Assembly (NCBI RefSeq): GCF_018596315.1
Contig: NZ_JAHEAG010000001.1
Location: forward strand, 62,001-126,000
DNA length: 64,000 bases
Source of the DNA: Bradyrhizobium sp. SRL28
GTDB lineage: Bacteria; Pseudomonadota; Alphaproteobacteria; Rhizobiales; Xanthobacteraceae
Reading direction: 5' to 3'
Numbering within the stretch: position 1 is the first letter of the stretch; each line of letters starts with the position of its first letter. Shown piece after piece: positions 26,240 through 35,496 of the stretch. The notes below the pieces were generated by a model. That model saw nothing but the letters and a program-made list of their open reading frames with translations, made no database searches and was not told where the DNA came from. Position numbers and translations under genes: made by a program.

Positions 26240-27205
26240 CTAGAGCAGCTCGGCCTTGAGACCGTTCGCCAGGAAATCGGTGAAGCGCCGCATGCGTTCC
26301 AGCGGCGCTTTCGTCGGTGGCCAGACAAGCTGGATCGGCATGCCCTCGGTTTCGAACTCCTGCAGGACGACGGCCAGCGCACCCTCTTCAACCAGCTCCC
26401 TGATCTGCCAGAGCGGCAGCTGCGCGAGGCCGACGCCTTCGCTGGCCGCCGCTCGGATCGCCGCAGCGCTGTTCGAGTGAAAGCGGCCGGATACCCTGAC
26501 CTTGTGCAACTTGCCGCCGATGCGAAACGGCCATTTGTCTGATGGCCCGGTCCCCGCCCGTAGCACGCAGTGATGATTTTCGAGCTCGTCCGGATGTTTC
26601 GGAATGCCGTGCTGGGCCAGGTAGGATGGCGCACCACAGGTCACGACGCGCAGCGCCTGCAGCCGGCGTGCCGTCAGCTGTTCGTCGACAGACGAACCGA
26701 TCCTTACGGCCAAGTCGAGGCCTTCGGCAACGAGGTCGACCTGATCGTCGGATGCCTTCAGTTCGATCTCGACCTTCGGATAGAGTTTTAGAAAACGGCC
26801 GATGATCGGGGCGACGTAGGATGACGCAAACAACACCGGCGCGCCGATCTTCAGCGGACCCGATACTTCGGCGCGAATGCTGGCGGCTTCGTTGCGCGCC
26901 TCGAGGATTTCGGCAACCGCCGGCTTAATGCGTTCGTAGAACAGCTTCCCGGCTTCTGTGGGTTCCGATCTCCGTGTCGTTCGCTTCACCAGTTCCACGC
27001 CGACCGAGCGCTCCAGCGCGATCAGCGACCGGTTCAGCGATTGCAGTGGACGCCGGAGATGGCGCGAGGCGGCGGCCTGACTGCCTTTCTCGACAACCGC
27101 CACAAATGCTTCGAGGTCGTCCAATCGTTCCACGCCGGGATCCTTGTTTGCTGTATCAAAGAGCTCCCTAGTCGCGCGCGGCGCCGACGGAATCCGCAAA
27201 ACCAT
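26240..27205 (-). CDS. LysR family transcriptional regulator
   Basis: Up to 321 aa. The HTH begins LDDLEAFVAVVEKGSQAAA with the recognition region RPLQSLNRSLIALERSVG, followed by the periplasmic-binding-protein-like effector domain (GPLKIGAPVLF onward). Most LysR proteins start right at the HTH; a GTG at 27133 would give 297 aa, and the 24 residues before it may be untranslated. Convergent with the cytokinin-dehydrogenase-like gene, so it does not share that promoter. Target unknown. Confidence 0.88.
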   Translation of the reverse strand: MVLRIPSAPRATRELFDTANKDPGVERLDDLEAFVAVVEKGSQAAASRHLRRPLQSLNRSLIALERSVGVELVKRTTRRSEPTEAGKLFYERIKPAVAEILEARNEAASIRAEVSGPLKIGAPVLFASSYVAPIIGRFLKLYPKVEIELKASDDQVDLVAEGLDLAVRIGSSVDEQLTARRLQALRVVTCGAPSYLAQHGIPKHPDELENHHCVLRAGTGPSDKWPFRIGGKLHKVRVSGRFHSNSAAAIRAAASEGVGLAQLPLWQIRELVEEGALAVVLQEFETEGMPIQLVWPPTKAPLERMRRFTDFLANGLKAELL

Positions 27206-27284
27206 GGCAGCCTATATCGGCAGGAAGCCACACATGGACGTGGTAACGCACCACACGACCATTGCCGGCGATTTCGCGATGACA

Positions 27285-27311
27285 GGCCCGCCGCTGTGAC
27301 AGCCGCGGGCC
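27285..27311 (-). terminator. Hairpin downstream of htpX
   Basis: GGCCCGCCGCT and AGCCGCGGGCC form an 11-base stem with one mismatch and a 5-base loop, 27 bases past the htpX stop. There is no T-tract, so intrinsic termination would be weak. Confidence 0.5.
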
Positions 27312-27337
27312 TTGTCCTGGTCTCGCCTTCTATTTGC

Positions 27338-28279
27338 CTATCCCCACGGTCCGCGTGAGGCCGAGGGCCGGCCCCACGGGCTGCGGCGCGGATAGCTGCC
27401 GCGGGTGTTGACGGAAAGCGTTCCGCCCTGCGCGCCCATCTCCGCCGCGAGCTGTTGCAGCGCTGCGATGCGATTCTCCGTCGCCGGGTGCGTCGTGAAC
27501 AGATTGTCGACGCCATGGCCTGACAGCGGGTTGATGATGAACATGTGCGCCGTCGCCGGATTGCGCTCCGCTTCCGGATTCGGGACTTGATGCGCAGCCC
27601 CGGCGATCTTGGACAATGCCGACGCCAGCCACATCGGCTGGCCGCAGATGCGCGCGCCGAGATCGTCGGCGGCGTATTCGCGGGTCCGGCTGATCGCCAT
27701 CTGCACCAGCATGGCGCCGAGCGGGGCCAGGATCATCATCGCGATCGAGCCGATGATGCCCGGTCCGTGGTTGTTGTCGCGGTTGCCGCCGAAGAACATG
27801 CCGAACTGCGCAACCATCGAAATCGCACCGGCGATCGTCGCGGTGATCGTCATCAGCAGCGTATCGTGATTCTTGATGTGCGCGAGCTCATGCGCGATCA
27901 CGCCGGCGAGTTCCTCGCGGCTCAGCGACTGCATCAGACCCGTGGTCACGGCGACCGCCGCGTTCTGCGGATTGCGGCCGGTGGCAAACGCATTGGGCTG
28001 CGCCTCGTCCATCACGAACACACGCGGCATCGGCAGGCCGGCGCGGCCGGCCAGCTCGGCCACGAGGTGAACGAGGTCGGGCGCGCTGTTGCGGTCGACT
28101 TCATGGGCGCCGTACATCGACAGCACCATGCGGTCCGAATTCCAGTAGGCGAACAGGTTGGTCGCGGCGGCGATCACGAGCGCGATCACGGCGCCGCTGG
28201 CGCCGCCGATCAGATAACCGACGCCCATGAAGAGGCCGGTAAGACCGGCCAGCAGAATGGCAGTCTTGAAATAGCTCAT
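27338..28279 (-). CDS. htpX: Membrane zinc metalloprotease HtpX
   Basis: 313 aa from the ATG at 28279 ([10 protein letters not shown]). Two N-terminal transmembrane segments (about 7-26 and 30-47) precede the zinc site H130-E131-x-x-H134 in [13 protein letters not shown], with a further membrane pair ([20 protein letters not shown]) and [10 protein letters not shown] supplying the third ligand Glu. HtpX degrades misfolded inner-membrane proteins together with FtsH. Length is at the longer end because of a Gly/Pro/Arg-rich C-terminal tail. Regulation by envelope stress is known elsewhere but no site is visible here. Confidence 0.95.
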   Translation of the reverse strand: MSYFKTAILLAGLTGLFMGVGYLIGGASGAVIALVIAAATNLFAYWNSDRMVLSMYGAHEVDRNSAPDLVHLVAELAGRAGLPMPRVFVMDEAQPNAFATGRNPQNAAVAVTTGLMQSLSREELAGVIAHELAHIKNHDTLLMTITATIAGAISMVAQFGMFFGGNRDNNHGPGIIGSIAMMILAPLGAMLVQMAISRTREYAADDLGARICGQPMWLASALSKIAGAAHQVPNPEAERNPATAHMFIINPLSGHGVDNLFTTHPATENRIAALQQLAAEMGAQGGTLSVNTRGSYPRRSPWGRPSASRGPWG

Positions 28280-28486
28280 CGTCGTCTCCCTGCAGCCCAC
28301 GGCCAGGACGCCGGGCTGGCATCCCAGAGGTAGGGATTGCCCCGGCGGGCCTTCAAGATGCCATGGTGCGTCGTGGCGCCGCGCTGGCTGGCGGGCCCAT
28401 GGCGGATTACCAAAGCGTAATCCGCCGTATCGGTTCCGCTCCCCTGTTCACGGGTAAGGGACCGGATCGTTCTCCGGAAGGTCAAA

Positions 28487-30067
28487 TCAAAGTTGAAGCT
28501 CCGGTGGCCTCGCAAACCCCCCGAATTCCCGTTCCAGCATGGCTGCGAAGGCCAACGGGGTACGATCTTCAAGCAGCGGCCCGATGATCTGAACACCGAT
28601 CGGAAGACCGGCTTTGGAACGGCCCACCGGCATCACCGTGGCCGGCAAACCCGGCGGCGTCGCAACCGTCGACCAGACGATCAATGAAAGGTAGGGGTGG
28701 GTTTCGCCATCGATGTCGATCGTGCGCTGCTCCTGATCCGGCTTCTGGTCGTGCGGGAATGCGACCACAGAAAACGGCGGACACAGAACCACGTCGAATT
28801 CGCGGAACAGGGCCGCCCATTGCTGGCGCAGCCGGGCGCGGGCGATTTCTCCGGCCATCCACTGGTGATGATTGAGCAAGGGCGCGCGCGTTCGCCACGC
28901 TTTCAGACTGTCATCATCCGGTTTGAGTGCCGCAACTTCATCCTGGTGTTTCTTGAAGAACTCCGGAGGACGGCCGAAGGCGACGAAGTTGCGCACCATG
29001 CGGGTGTGCAAACGTGCGGATTCGGCGAGATCAGGCAGCAGCGAGCTTGACCGCGCAACTTTCGCGCCCGTCGCCGACAGCTTGCCCGCGAGTTGATCCA
29101 ACGCAGCGTGAATTTCGCTCGCGACCGGCAACAATGGATGACTATCGAGCATCAGGACACGAAAGTCTTTCAAGGCTCCGTGGCGCGCCGGCGGGAGGGC
29201 AAGACGATAAGCGAGCGCATCAGACTCGTCCGGTCCTGCCAGCACGTCCAGCGCCAGTGAAAGATCAGCGGCGGTTCGAGCCATCGGTCCGCAGACGCCA
29301 AGTCCACTTGTCAGATCCGTCGCCAACGCTGGCGAGCGCGGCGGCGCCTGGCCGCGTTGCGGGACCAGATTGGATGTGGGCTTGTGGGCGAAAACACCGC
29401 ACAGATGCGCCGGTATCCGGGCCGAGCCGCTGAGGTCAGAACCGAGCTCCAGCGGCACGTATCCGGCGGCCAGCGCCGCCGCGGATCCGCCGGACGATCC
29501 GCCGGCCGTACGCGTGATGTCCCAGGGATTGTTCGTCGTGCCGTAGATCGGATTGAAACTCTGCCAGTCGCCGAGCGCGATCGCAAGATTGGTCTTGCCA
29601 ACGATCACGGCCCCCGCCGCCTTCACCCGCGCGACGGCGACGGCGTCTTCCGGCGGCTGCCAGTCGCGGCCCGTCGGCAACCCCCAAGTGGTCGGCAATC
29701 CCCCGACATTGAAGGACTCCTTGACGGTCATGGGTATGCCCAGCAGCGGCCGGCGCTCGCCACGCCCCAGCGCGGCATCCGCCTCGCGCGCGGCGGCGCG
29801 GGCGCGATCGAAGTCGCGCACGACCACGGCATTGATCCGCAAATCGAAGGCTTCGATGCGGCCGACGGCGTGCTCGAACAATTCGACCGCGGAAACCTTG
29901 CGCGCGTCGAGCAGCGCCCGCAACTCGCTCACGCTGCGATAATCCAGGCTTTGCCCCGAAGCGGTCGCGCGCGCCTTTTGGGCGGAAACCGGGTTGGGCA
30001 ACGTGCCCGCCATGGTCGCCAATGTGCTGGCGGCGGCGCCCAGAAAGAAACGTCGGTTCATGGTCAT
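28487..30067 (-). CDS. Tat-exported amidase-signature enzyme
   Basis: 526 aa from the ATG at 30067, which has AAGGAGAGCCACC upstream. The start region NRRFFLGAAASTLATMAG is a twin-arginine signal. The amidase triad is complete: Lys in MTVKESF, cis-Ser in GGSSGGSAA and nucleophile in GSDLSGSARIP, though Leu-Ser replaces the usual Thr-Gly before the nucleophile glycine. Predicted periplasmic hydrolysis of an amide. Divergent from the CadC-like regulator with 155 bp between, making it the most likely target of that protein. Confidence 0.9.
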   Translation of the reverse strand: MTMNRRFFLGAAASTLATMAGTLPNPVSAQKARATASGQSLDYRSVSELRALLDARKVSAVELFEHAVGRIEAFDLRINAVVVRDFDRARAAAREADAALGRGERRPLLGIPMTVKESFNVGGLPTTWGLPTGRDWQPPEDAVAVARVKAAGAVIVGKTNLAIALGDWQSFNPIYGTTNNPWDITRTAGGSSGGSAAALAAGYVPLELGSDLSGSARIPAHLCGVFAHKPTSNLVPQRGQAPPRSPALATDLTSGLGVCGPMARTAADLSLALDVLAGPDESDALAYRLALPPARHGALKDFRVLMLDSHPLLPVASEIHAALDQLAGKLSATGAKVARSSSLLPDLAESARLHTRMVRNFVAFGRPPEFFKKHQDEVAALKPDDDSLKAWRTRAPLLNHHQWMAGEIARARLRQQWAALFREFDVVLCPPFSVVAFPHDQKPDQEQRTIDIDGETHPYLSLIVWSTVATPPGLPATVMPVGRSKAGLPIGVQIIGPLLEDRTPLAFAAMLEREFGGFARPPELQL

Positions 30068-30222
30068 GGTGGCTCTCCTTCCGCTCGACGGGGTGGACGC
30101 CATTCCCGTTGCCGCCGATCTGGCCTAGGATCGGGGCAAGCAGGGCGTCGGCATTGCCGCCGTTCTGTTTCGGTTGGGAGAGCTTGGGCGCTTTGACGCC
30201 GCGACGCCCGAAAGAGTGCCGA

Positions 30223-31965
30223 ATGAACGCCGAAATTGGCGCGAAAACGAAGCCGACGGCCGCGGACGGCGACACGCCGGCCACGGTTCCTCACGGCGTA
30301 CGGCGCTTCGCAGGCTTCGTGGTCGATCTCGACCGGGGCGAGTTGCGTGTTGGCGGCACGGCGGTTTCCCTGCGACCGAAAACCTTTGCATTGCTCGCCT
30401 ACCTCGCCGGCCGCCCCGGCCGATTGCTGACCAAGGATGAACTGATCGAGGCGGTGTGGCCCGATGTGACCGTGACGGACGACTCGCTGGTGCAATGTGT
30501 CAGCGAGCTTCGGGCCGCCTTCGGGGATGACGGCCAAAGCCTAATCAAGACCGTTCCGCGGCGCGGCTACCTCCTCGACGCAACCCCGGTCGAGGCGACA
30601 CAGGCCGATGAAGCGTCCGGGATCGACGCGAACGCTGCCCCGCCGCATAACGCTGTGCCCCAACCTGCCGCGCGAAGCCGGTCATTGCCGCTGCTCGCTG
30701 CTATGGCGGTCGCGGTCGCGCTCGCCGGAGCGCTCTGGTTCGGGCTTGGGCATCGGGGACAAGGCGGCGCCGTCGTCAGCAAGAACACCATCACCATCCT
30801 GCCGCTGGCCGGCGTTGGCGGGCAGAATGCCGCCGACCTCGCCGAGGCCGTCACCGAAGATCTGACCATCGAAGTGTCGCGCCTGCCCGATACGGTCGTG
30901 ATCGCGCACCCAGCCGGCCCCGACAGCGATGTACCGAGCGTCGGCCGCCGGCTGAACGTCGACTATGTCCGGAGCGGCAGCCTGCAGAGGCAGGGCGAAG
31001 CCGTCTCGATCGCGGTGAAATTGCAAACCACCGCCGGCGGCACGCTGCTATGGTCGGAGCGGTTCGACTATGCCGAACAGGCCGGATGGAATTGGCGGCG
31101 CGACATCACCGCGCGCATCGCCAATCAACTGAAAGTCCGGATCGACGATTCCGGAACGCCCTTCGACAAACCTTATGCCGGCCGCCCCCTCGCCGCCATC
31201 GACCCGACGCTGCAGGGCTGGCGTATCCTCAAGCGGGTCTATGCGCATGAAGAGCCGCAGCGGGCCCGCGCCCTGTTCGAGCAGGCGCTGCAGGTCGATC
31301 CCGATTCCGCCAGCGCGCTCTCGGGACTGGCGCTCAGCCACATCACCGAAGTGCTGAACCGCTCGAGCAAGACGCCTCACAACCAGATCGCGCTGGCCGC
31401 GCAAGCGATCGAACGATCGCTGGCGCTGCAACCCAACGATCCCCGCGCCAACTACGTGCGAAGCCTCGTGCTGTCGACGCAGGGCCGCATCGGTGAAGCC
31501 GAACAGGCGATCCAGCGCGCGCTGTCGCTCTATCCCAATCATCCGCGGGCGTTGCAGCGGCTGGGCTTCCTGAAACTGCAGCAGGGTTACCCTGAGGAGG
31601 TCGCAGCCCTGGTCACGCTGTCGCTGCGCCTCGATCCAACCAATGCCGAACAGGTGAGCCTCGGTCACTTCACGCTCGGCATGGCGGAATTCCATCTGCA
31701 CCATGACGACGCCGCCTACGAGCACATGCGGCAGGCAACCATCAGCAGTCCGCAGAATGGCTTTGCCTGGCAATGGCTCGCAGCTATCGATGCCCTGCAT
31801 GGCCGCACCGAACAGGCCAGGATGAATCTGGCCGAGTATCAAAAGCGGTTTCCCGGTCATACGATCGGCAGTCTGAAGGCCTCCGAGCTTTCGCGCTATT
31901 CTGCGTTCTGGCAGGGACGCAACCGCTTCTATGAAGGGTTGAAGCTGGCCGGATTACCTGAGTAG
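30223..31965 (+). CDS. CadC/ToxR-like membrane-bound transcriptional regulator with TPR domain
   Basis: 580 aa from the ATG at 30223. Order: winged-helix Trans_reg_C domain at about 26-120 (LRPKTFALLAYLAGRPGRLL, then TVPRRGYLL); one transmembrane helix at about 155-176; a TolB-N-like module (TITILPLAGVG...VDYVRSGSLQ) at about 188-285; TPR repeats from about 325 to the end. This one-component design binds DNA from the membrane and senses in the periplasm. No receiver domain or phospho-acceptor is present. Probable target: the divergent exported amidase, its own promoter, or both. Confidence 0.88.
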   Translation: MNAEIGAKTKPTAADGDTPATVPHGVRRFAGFVVDLDRGELRVGGTAVSLRPKTFALLAYLAGRPGRLLTKDELIEAVWPDVTVTDDSLVQCVSELRAAFGDDGQSLIKTVPRRGYLLDATPVEATQADEASGIDANAAPPHNAVPQPAARSRSLPLLAAMAVAVALAGALWFGLGHRGQGGAVVSKNTITILPLAGVGGQNAADLAEAVTEDLTIEVSRLPDTVVIAHPAGPDSDVPSVGRRLNVDYVRSGSLQRQGEAVSIAVKLQTTAGGTLLWSERFDYAEQAGWNWRRDITARIANQLKVRIDDSGTPFDKPYAGRPLAAIDPTLQGWRILKRVYAHEEPQRARALFEQALQVDPDSASALSGLALSHITEVLNRSSKTPHNQIALAAQAIERSLALQPNDPRANYVRSLVLSTQGRIGEAEQAIQRALSLYPNHPRALQRLGFLKLQQGYPEEVAALVTLSLRLDPTNAEQVSLGHFTLGMAEFHLHHDDAAYEHMRQATISSPQNGFAWQWLAAIDALHGRTEQARMNLAEYQKRFPGHTIGSLKASELSRYSAFWQGRNRFYEGLKLAGLPE

Positions 31966-31994
31966 CGTTGCGTCAGGCCGGCACCTCGCTCTCC

Positions 31995-32030
31995 TGCTTG
32001 TGCAACACCCACGCAGCCGTTTACATTGCC
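31995..32030 (+). promoter_or_regulatory. Candidate promoter for the VOC gene (paired with 33,967)
   Basis: TGCTTGTGCAA, 14 bases, then CGTTTACATTGCC. -35 like TTGTGC and -10 TACATT are 18 bases apart, 57 bases before the ATG at 32084. The same two blocks at identical spacing recur upstream of the acyl-CoA dehydrogenase at 34,067. Confidence 0.55.
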
Positions 32031-32083
32031 CAAACGCGGGCGGCGTGGACCATTCGCCCCAAGAACCGGGAGGAATATAGGAA

Positions 32084-32464
32084 ATGTTTTCGCATGTGAT
32101 GATCGGCACCAACGACCTCGAAAAGGCCAAGGCGTTCTACGACGCCCTGCTCGGCACGCTCGACATCCGGCCGGCCAGGGTCGACGGCCACCGTATTTTC
32201 TACTTCACCAAGACCGGCGTGTTCTCGGTGTCGAAGCCGATCAACGGCGAGCCGGCGACGCACGCCAATGGCGGCACCATCGGCTTTGCGGCTGCTTCCC
32301 CCGAGCAGGCCGATGCGTGGCACGCGGCCGGCATCGCCAATGGCGGCAAGACTTGCGAAAACCCGCCCGGCATTCGCGAGGGTTCTGCCGGAAAGATGTA
32401 TCTCGCCTATCTGCGCGATCTCGATGGCAACAAGCTCTGCGTGATGCACCGGATGCCGGCGTAA
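32084..32464 (+). CDS. VOC (glyoxalase/bleomycin-resistance fold) protein
   Basis: 126 aa, one VOC unit. It starts MFSHVMIGTNDLEKAKAFYDALLG, the classic first beta-alpha-beta with the metal-ligand His at position 4, and ends with the paired strand YLRDLDGNKLC. The second metal ligand, usually Glu after DPDGN, is not obvious, so enzymatic activity is unproved. Members include glyoxalase I, dioxygenases and binding proteins. GAGGAATATAGGAA precedes the ATG. The M20 gene follows after 90 bp and may share the transcript. Confidence 0.85.
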   Translation: MFSHVMIGTNDLEKAKAFYDALLGTLDIRPARVDGHRIFYFTKTGVFSVSKPINGEPATHANGGTIGFAAASPEQADAWHAAGIANGGKTCENPPGIREGSAGKMYLAYLRDLDGNKLCVMHRMPA

Positions 32465-32477
32465 CTGCCCTTCTTCC

Positions 32478-32507
32478 GTCATGGCCGGGCTGGTCCCGGC
32501 CATCTAC
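32478..32507. repeat. Short hairpin, CATGGCCGGGCTGGTCCCGGCCAT
   Basis: ATGGCCGGG and CCCGGCCAT are complementary around a short loop. Half-size relative of the family G element at 14,363. Confidence 0.6.
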
Positions 32508-32554
32508 GTCTTCGTTGCAGAAGGAAAGACGGCCCAATCAAGGAGCGCTGAGCC

Positions 32555-33889
32555 ATGAATCGATTTGTCAGCTCATTGGCAGTGTCCGTCGCATTACTCG
32601 CGGCAAGTCTGGCGCCGGCCCATGCCGAGCTCGACGTCCCCAGTCTGAAGAAGGCGATCGAGACCTCGCTCGCGAGCGACTATCCGAAGCTCGACGCGCT
32701 CTACAAGGAAATCCACGCCCATCCCGAGCTTGCGTTTCAGGAGGTGAAAACCGCCGCCAGGCTCGCCGCGGAAATGCGCGCGCTCGGGTTCGAGGTCACC
32801 GAGAATGTCGGCATGACCGGGCTGGTCGCCATCTACAGAAACGGCGACGGGCCCACCATCATGGTGCGTACCGAACTCGACGCGCTGCCGATGGAAGAGA
32901 AAACCGGCCTCGATTATGCGAGCCGCGACAAGGCCAACTGGAACGGGCGGGAGGTATTCGTCGCCCATAGCTGCGGCCACGACATTCACATGGCGAGCTG
33001 GGTCGGAACGGCGAAGACGCTGCTTGGCCTGAAGGACCAATGGCGCGGCACGCTGATGTTCATCGCCCAGCCGGCGGAAGAGATTGTGTCCGGCGCCCGT
33101 GCCATGCTTGCGCATGGCCTGTTCACGCGCTTTCCCAAGCCCGACGCCGCCTTTGCCCTGCATACCGGCCCATTCTCCCATGGCACGGTCTTCTATCGTA
33201 CCGGGGTCGGCACGTCCGCCGCCGACAGTCTCGAGGTGACATTCCACGGCCGCGGCGGTCACGGTTCGGCGCCGCACACGACTATCGATCCCGTGGGGAT
33301 CGCGGCGCGCTTCATCGTCGAAGTGCAAAGCGTGATCAGCCGCGAAAAGGATCCAACCGAATTTGGCGTCGTGAGCATCGGCGCCATTCACGGCGGCACC
33401 GCTGGAAATATCATTCCCGACTCCGTGCAGCTCTCCGGCACCATCCGCTCCTACAAGCCCGAGGTTCGCGCTAAAATGCATGCCGGGATCGAACGAACGG
33501 CAAAGGCTGCTGCCGCCATGTCAGGCGCACCCGCGCCCGATATCCGGATCGCCGAGGGCACCAAGCCCGTCATGAACGATCCCGATGTGGTCGCCGCCAC
33601 TGCTGAAGTGTTGAAGACCGTATTTGGCGACAAGTTCAGGGTTTCGCCGCCGGGGACCGCCAGCGAGGATTTCTCCGAATTCGCCGGCGCAGGCGTGCCA
33701 TCGATGATGTTCAACATCGGCGTCTATGACCAGGAACGTATCGACGCGGCACGCAGCGGTGCCGGCCCGCCAATACCGTCCAATCATTCACCGCTGTTCG
33801 CGCCGGTGCCAAAGCCGACCATCGAAACCGGCGTCACCGCCATGACGCTCGCGGTGCTCAGCGCGTTCGACAAAGCCCGGCGCAAATGA
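32555..33889 (+). CDS. Secreted M20 family amidohydrolase (hippurate hydrolase-like)
   Basis: 444 aa. A Sec signal peptide (NRFVSSLAVSVALLAASLAP, cut after AHA) predicts a periplasmic enzyme. M20D features: HAHPELAFQE, the metal site SCGHDIHMA, PAEEIVSGA with the catalytic/metal Glu pair, and HGRGGHGSAPH at the dimerisation domain. The family removes acyl groups from N-acyl amino acids such as hippurate or IAA conjugates. With signal peptides, homologues usually scavenge amides outside the cytoplasm. TCAAGGAGCGCTGAGCC precedes the ATG. Confidence 0.9.
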   Translation: MNRFVSSLAVSVALLAASLAPAHAELDVPSLKKAIETSLASDYPKLDALYKEIHAHPELAFQEVKTAARLAAEMRALGFEVTENVGMTGLVAIYRNGDGPTIMVRTELDALPMEEKTGLDYASRDKANWNGREVFVAHSCGHDIHMASWVGTAKTLLGLKDQWRGTLMFIAQPAEEIVSGARAMLAHGLFTRFPKPDAAFALHTGPFSHGTVFYRTGVGTSAADSLEVTFHGRGGHGSAPHTTIDPVGIAARFIVEVQSVISREKDPTEFGVVSIGAIHGGTAGNIIPDSVQLSGTIRSYKPEVRAKMHAGIERTAKAAAAMSGAPAPDIRIAEGTKPVMNDPDVVAATAEVLKTVFGDKFRVSPPGTASEDFSEFAGAGVPSMMFNIGVYDQERIDAARSGAGPPIPSNHSPLFAPVPKPTIETGVTAMTLAVLSAFDKARRK

Positions 33890-33966
33890 GAGTGGTAACG
33901 TAATTCGCCCATAACGGGACACCGGCCTCGCTTCCCACGAGGCGGAAAATCGCGCCCTTTTGCGCG

Positions 33967-34002
33967 TGCTTGTACAAGCCCTGCCCGCCCGTCTACATTG
34001 CC
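33967..34002 (+). promoter_or_regulatory. Candidate promoter with GCTTGTACAAGC palindrome
   Basis: GCTTGTACAAGC (33968-33979) is a perfect 12-base palindrome overlapping a TTGTAC -35; TACATT lies 18 bases further on, 68 bases before the ATG at 34067. Matches the 31,995 site at 24 of 36 positions with no gap. Confidence 0.55.
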
Positions 34003-34066
34003 GGCCAACGAGCCGAGTGCGCGCCCGCAAGATGAACGTTCTTGCGCAAATGGGAGGAAATAATCC

Positions 34067-35341
34067 ATGAAACACGCCTACATCCCGCGAACGACGACCT
34101 ACAATCTCAATCCGGGCGAGGAACTCAACGATCTGCGCATGTCGGACGAGGTCCGTCCGCTGTACGAGCACGTCAAGAAATTCATCCGCGAAACCGTCGA
34201 CCCGATGTCGGTCGAGTTCATGCGGCTTGCCGAAGGCAAGAAGGATCGCTGGAGCTTTACGCCGGAACAGCTCGCGGTGCTGCAGAAGGCCAAGGACAAG
34301 GCCAAGGAAGAAGGCCTGTGGAACTTCTTCCTGCCTGACGACGAGACCGGCCAGGGCCTGAAGAATCTCGATTACGCCTATATCGCGGTGGAGCTCGCGA
34401 AGAATCCGCTCGCCTCCGAGACCATGAACTGCTCGGCGCCCGACACCGGTAACATGGAGGTGCTGGAGCGCGTCGGCACCAAGGCGCAAAAGGAGAAATG
34501 GCTGAAGCCGCTGCTGGCGGGCGAAATCCGCTCGGCCTATGCGATGACCGAACCGAACGTCGCCTCGTCGGACGCCAAGAACATTTCGACGACAGCAAAA
34601 CTCGTCGGCGACGAATGGGTGATCAACGGCGAGAAGTATTACATTTCCGGCGCCGGCGATCCGCGCTGCAAGATCATGATCGTGATGGTGAAGACCAATC
34701 CCGACGCGCCGCCGAGCAAGCAGCAGTCGCAGATCCTGGTGCCGATCGACACGCCCGGCGTCGAGATTTTGGGCCCGATGCATGTGTTCGGCCACGACCA
34801 CGCGCCGCGCGGCCACATGCACCTGCGCTTCAACAATTGCCGGGTGCCGAAGGAGAACATGCTGCTCGGCGAAGGCCGCGGCTTTGAAATCTCGCAGGTC
34901 CGCCTCGGACCGGGCCGCATCCATCACTGCATGCGCACGATCGGCAAGGCGGAAAAGGCGCTCGACCTGATGGTGTCGCGCGGGCTCACCCGCGAAGCCT
35001 TCGGCAAGAAGATCGCCCATCTCGGCGGCAATCTGCAGATCATCGCGCAGGCGCGCTGCGAAATCGAGGCGATGCGGCTGATGGTGCTGAAGGCGGCCAA
35101 GGCGATGGACGTGCTCGGCAACAAGGAGGCGCGGATCTGGGTCAGCATGGTGAAGGCCATGGTGCCGGAGCGCACCTGCAAGATCATCGACCAGGCGATC
35201 CAGATGCACGGCGCCACCGGCATTTCGCAATGGAGCCCGCTCGGCGAAATGTACCAGGACGTGCGCCACCTGCGCTTCGCCGACGGTCCCGATGAAGTGC
35301 ACTGGATGGTGGTTGGCCGGCATGAGCTGAGCATGCCGTAG
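34067..35341 (+). CDS. Acyl-CoA dehydrogenase
   Basis: 424 aa. MTEPNVASSDAKNI, the flavin motif, then GEKYYISGAGDPRCK and a C-terminal QMHGATGISQWSPLGEMYQDVRHLRFADG define an ACAD10/11-like dehydrogenase. It oxidises an acyl-CoA at the alpha-beta bond and reduces ETF. GGGAGGAAATAATCC precedes the ATG. It is only distantly similar to the 18,284 enzyme, so the two are not recent duplicates. Transcription probably starts at the palindromic promoter described at 33,967. Confidence 0.92.
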   Translation: MKHAYIPRTTTYNLNPGEELNDLRMSDEVRPLYEHVKKFIRETVDPMSVEFMRLAEGKKDRWSFTPEQLAVLQKAKDKAKEEGLWNFFLPDDETGQGLKNLDYAYIAVELAKNPLASETMNCSAPDTGNMEVLERVGTKAQKEKWLKPLLAGEIRSAYAMTEPNVASSDAKNISTTAKLVGDEWVINGEKYYISGAGDPRCKIMIVMVKTNPDAPPSKQQSQILVPIDTPGVEILGPMHVFGHDHAPRGHMHLRFNNCRVPKENMLLGEGRGFEISQVRLGPGRIHHCMRTIGKAEKALDLMVSRGLTREAFGKKIAHLGGNLQIIAQARCEIEAMRLMVLKAAKAMDVLGNKEARIWVSMVKAMVPERTCKIIDQAIQMHGATGISQWSPLGEMYQDVRHLRFADGPDEVHWMVVGRHELSMP

Positions 35342-35351
35342 TCTGATCTGC

Positions 35352-35477
35352 GTAGGGTGGGCAAAGGCGCGCTTGCGCCGTGCCCACCACCTATCCAGAC
35401 CGTTATCTTCAATGGTGGGCACGCTTCCGCCTTCGTTCTGCGAACTACGGCGGACAAGCCGCTTTGCCCACCCTACG
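35352..35477. repeat. Intergenic inverted repeat (family B)
   Basis: GTAGGGTGGGCAAAG...GTGCCCACCACC with a longer spacer, then TGGTGGGCACG and GCTTTGCCCACCCTACG. The right arm ends 20 bases before the next ATG. Confidence 0.85.
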
Positions 35478-35496
35478 GGAGCTCCGCGAATCCTCC

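Noticed and set aside
33925..33943. Terminator after the M20 amidohydrolase (GCCTCG-N7-CGAGGC)
   Set aside because: The stem is only 6 bases, with no T-tract directly after it; too weak to list as a feature.
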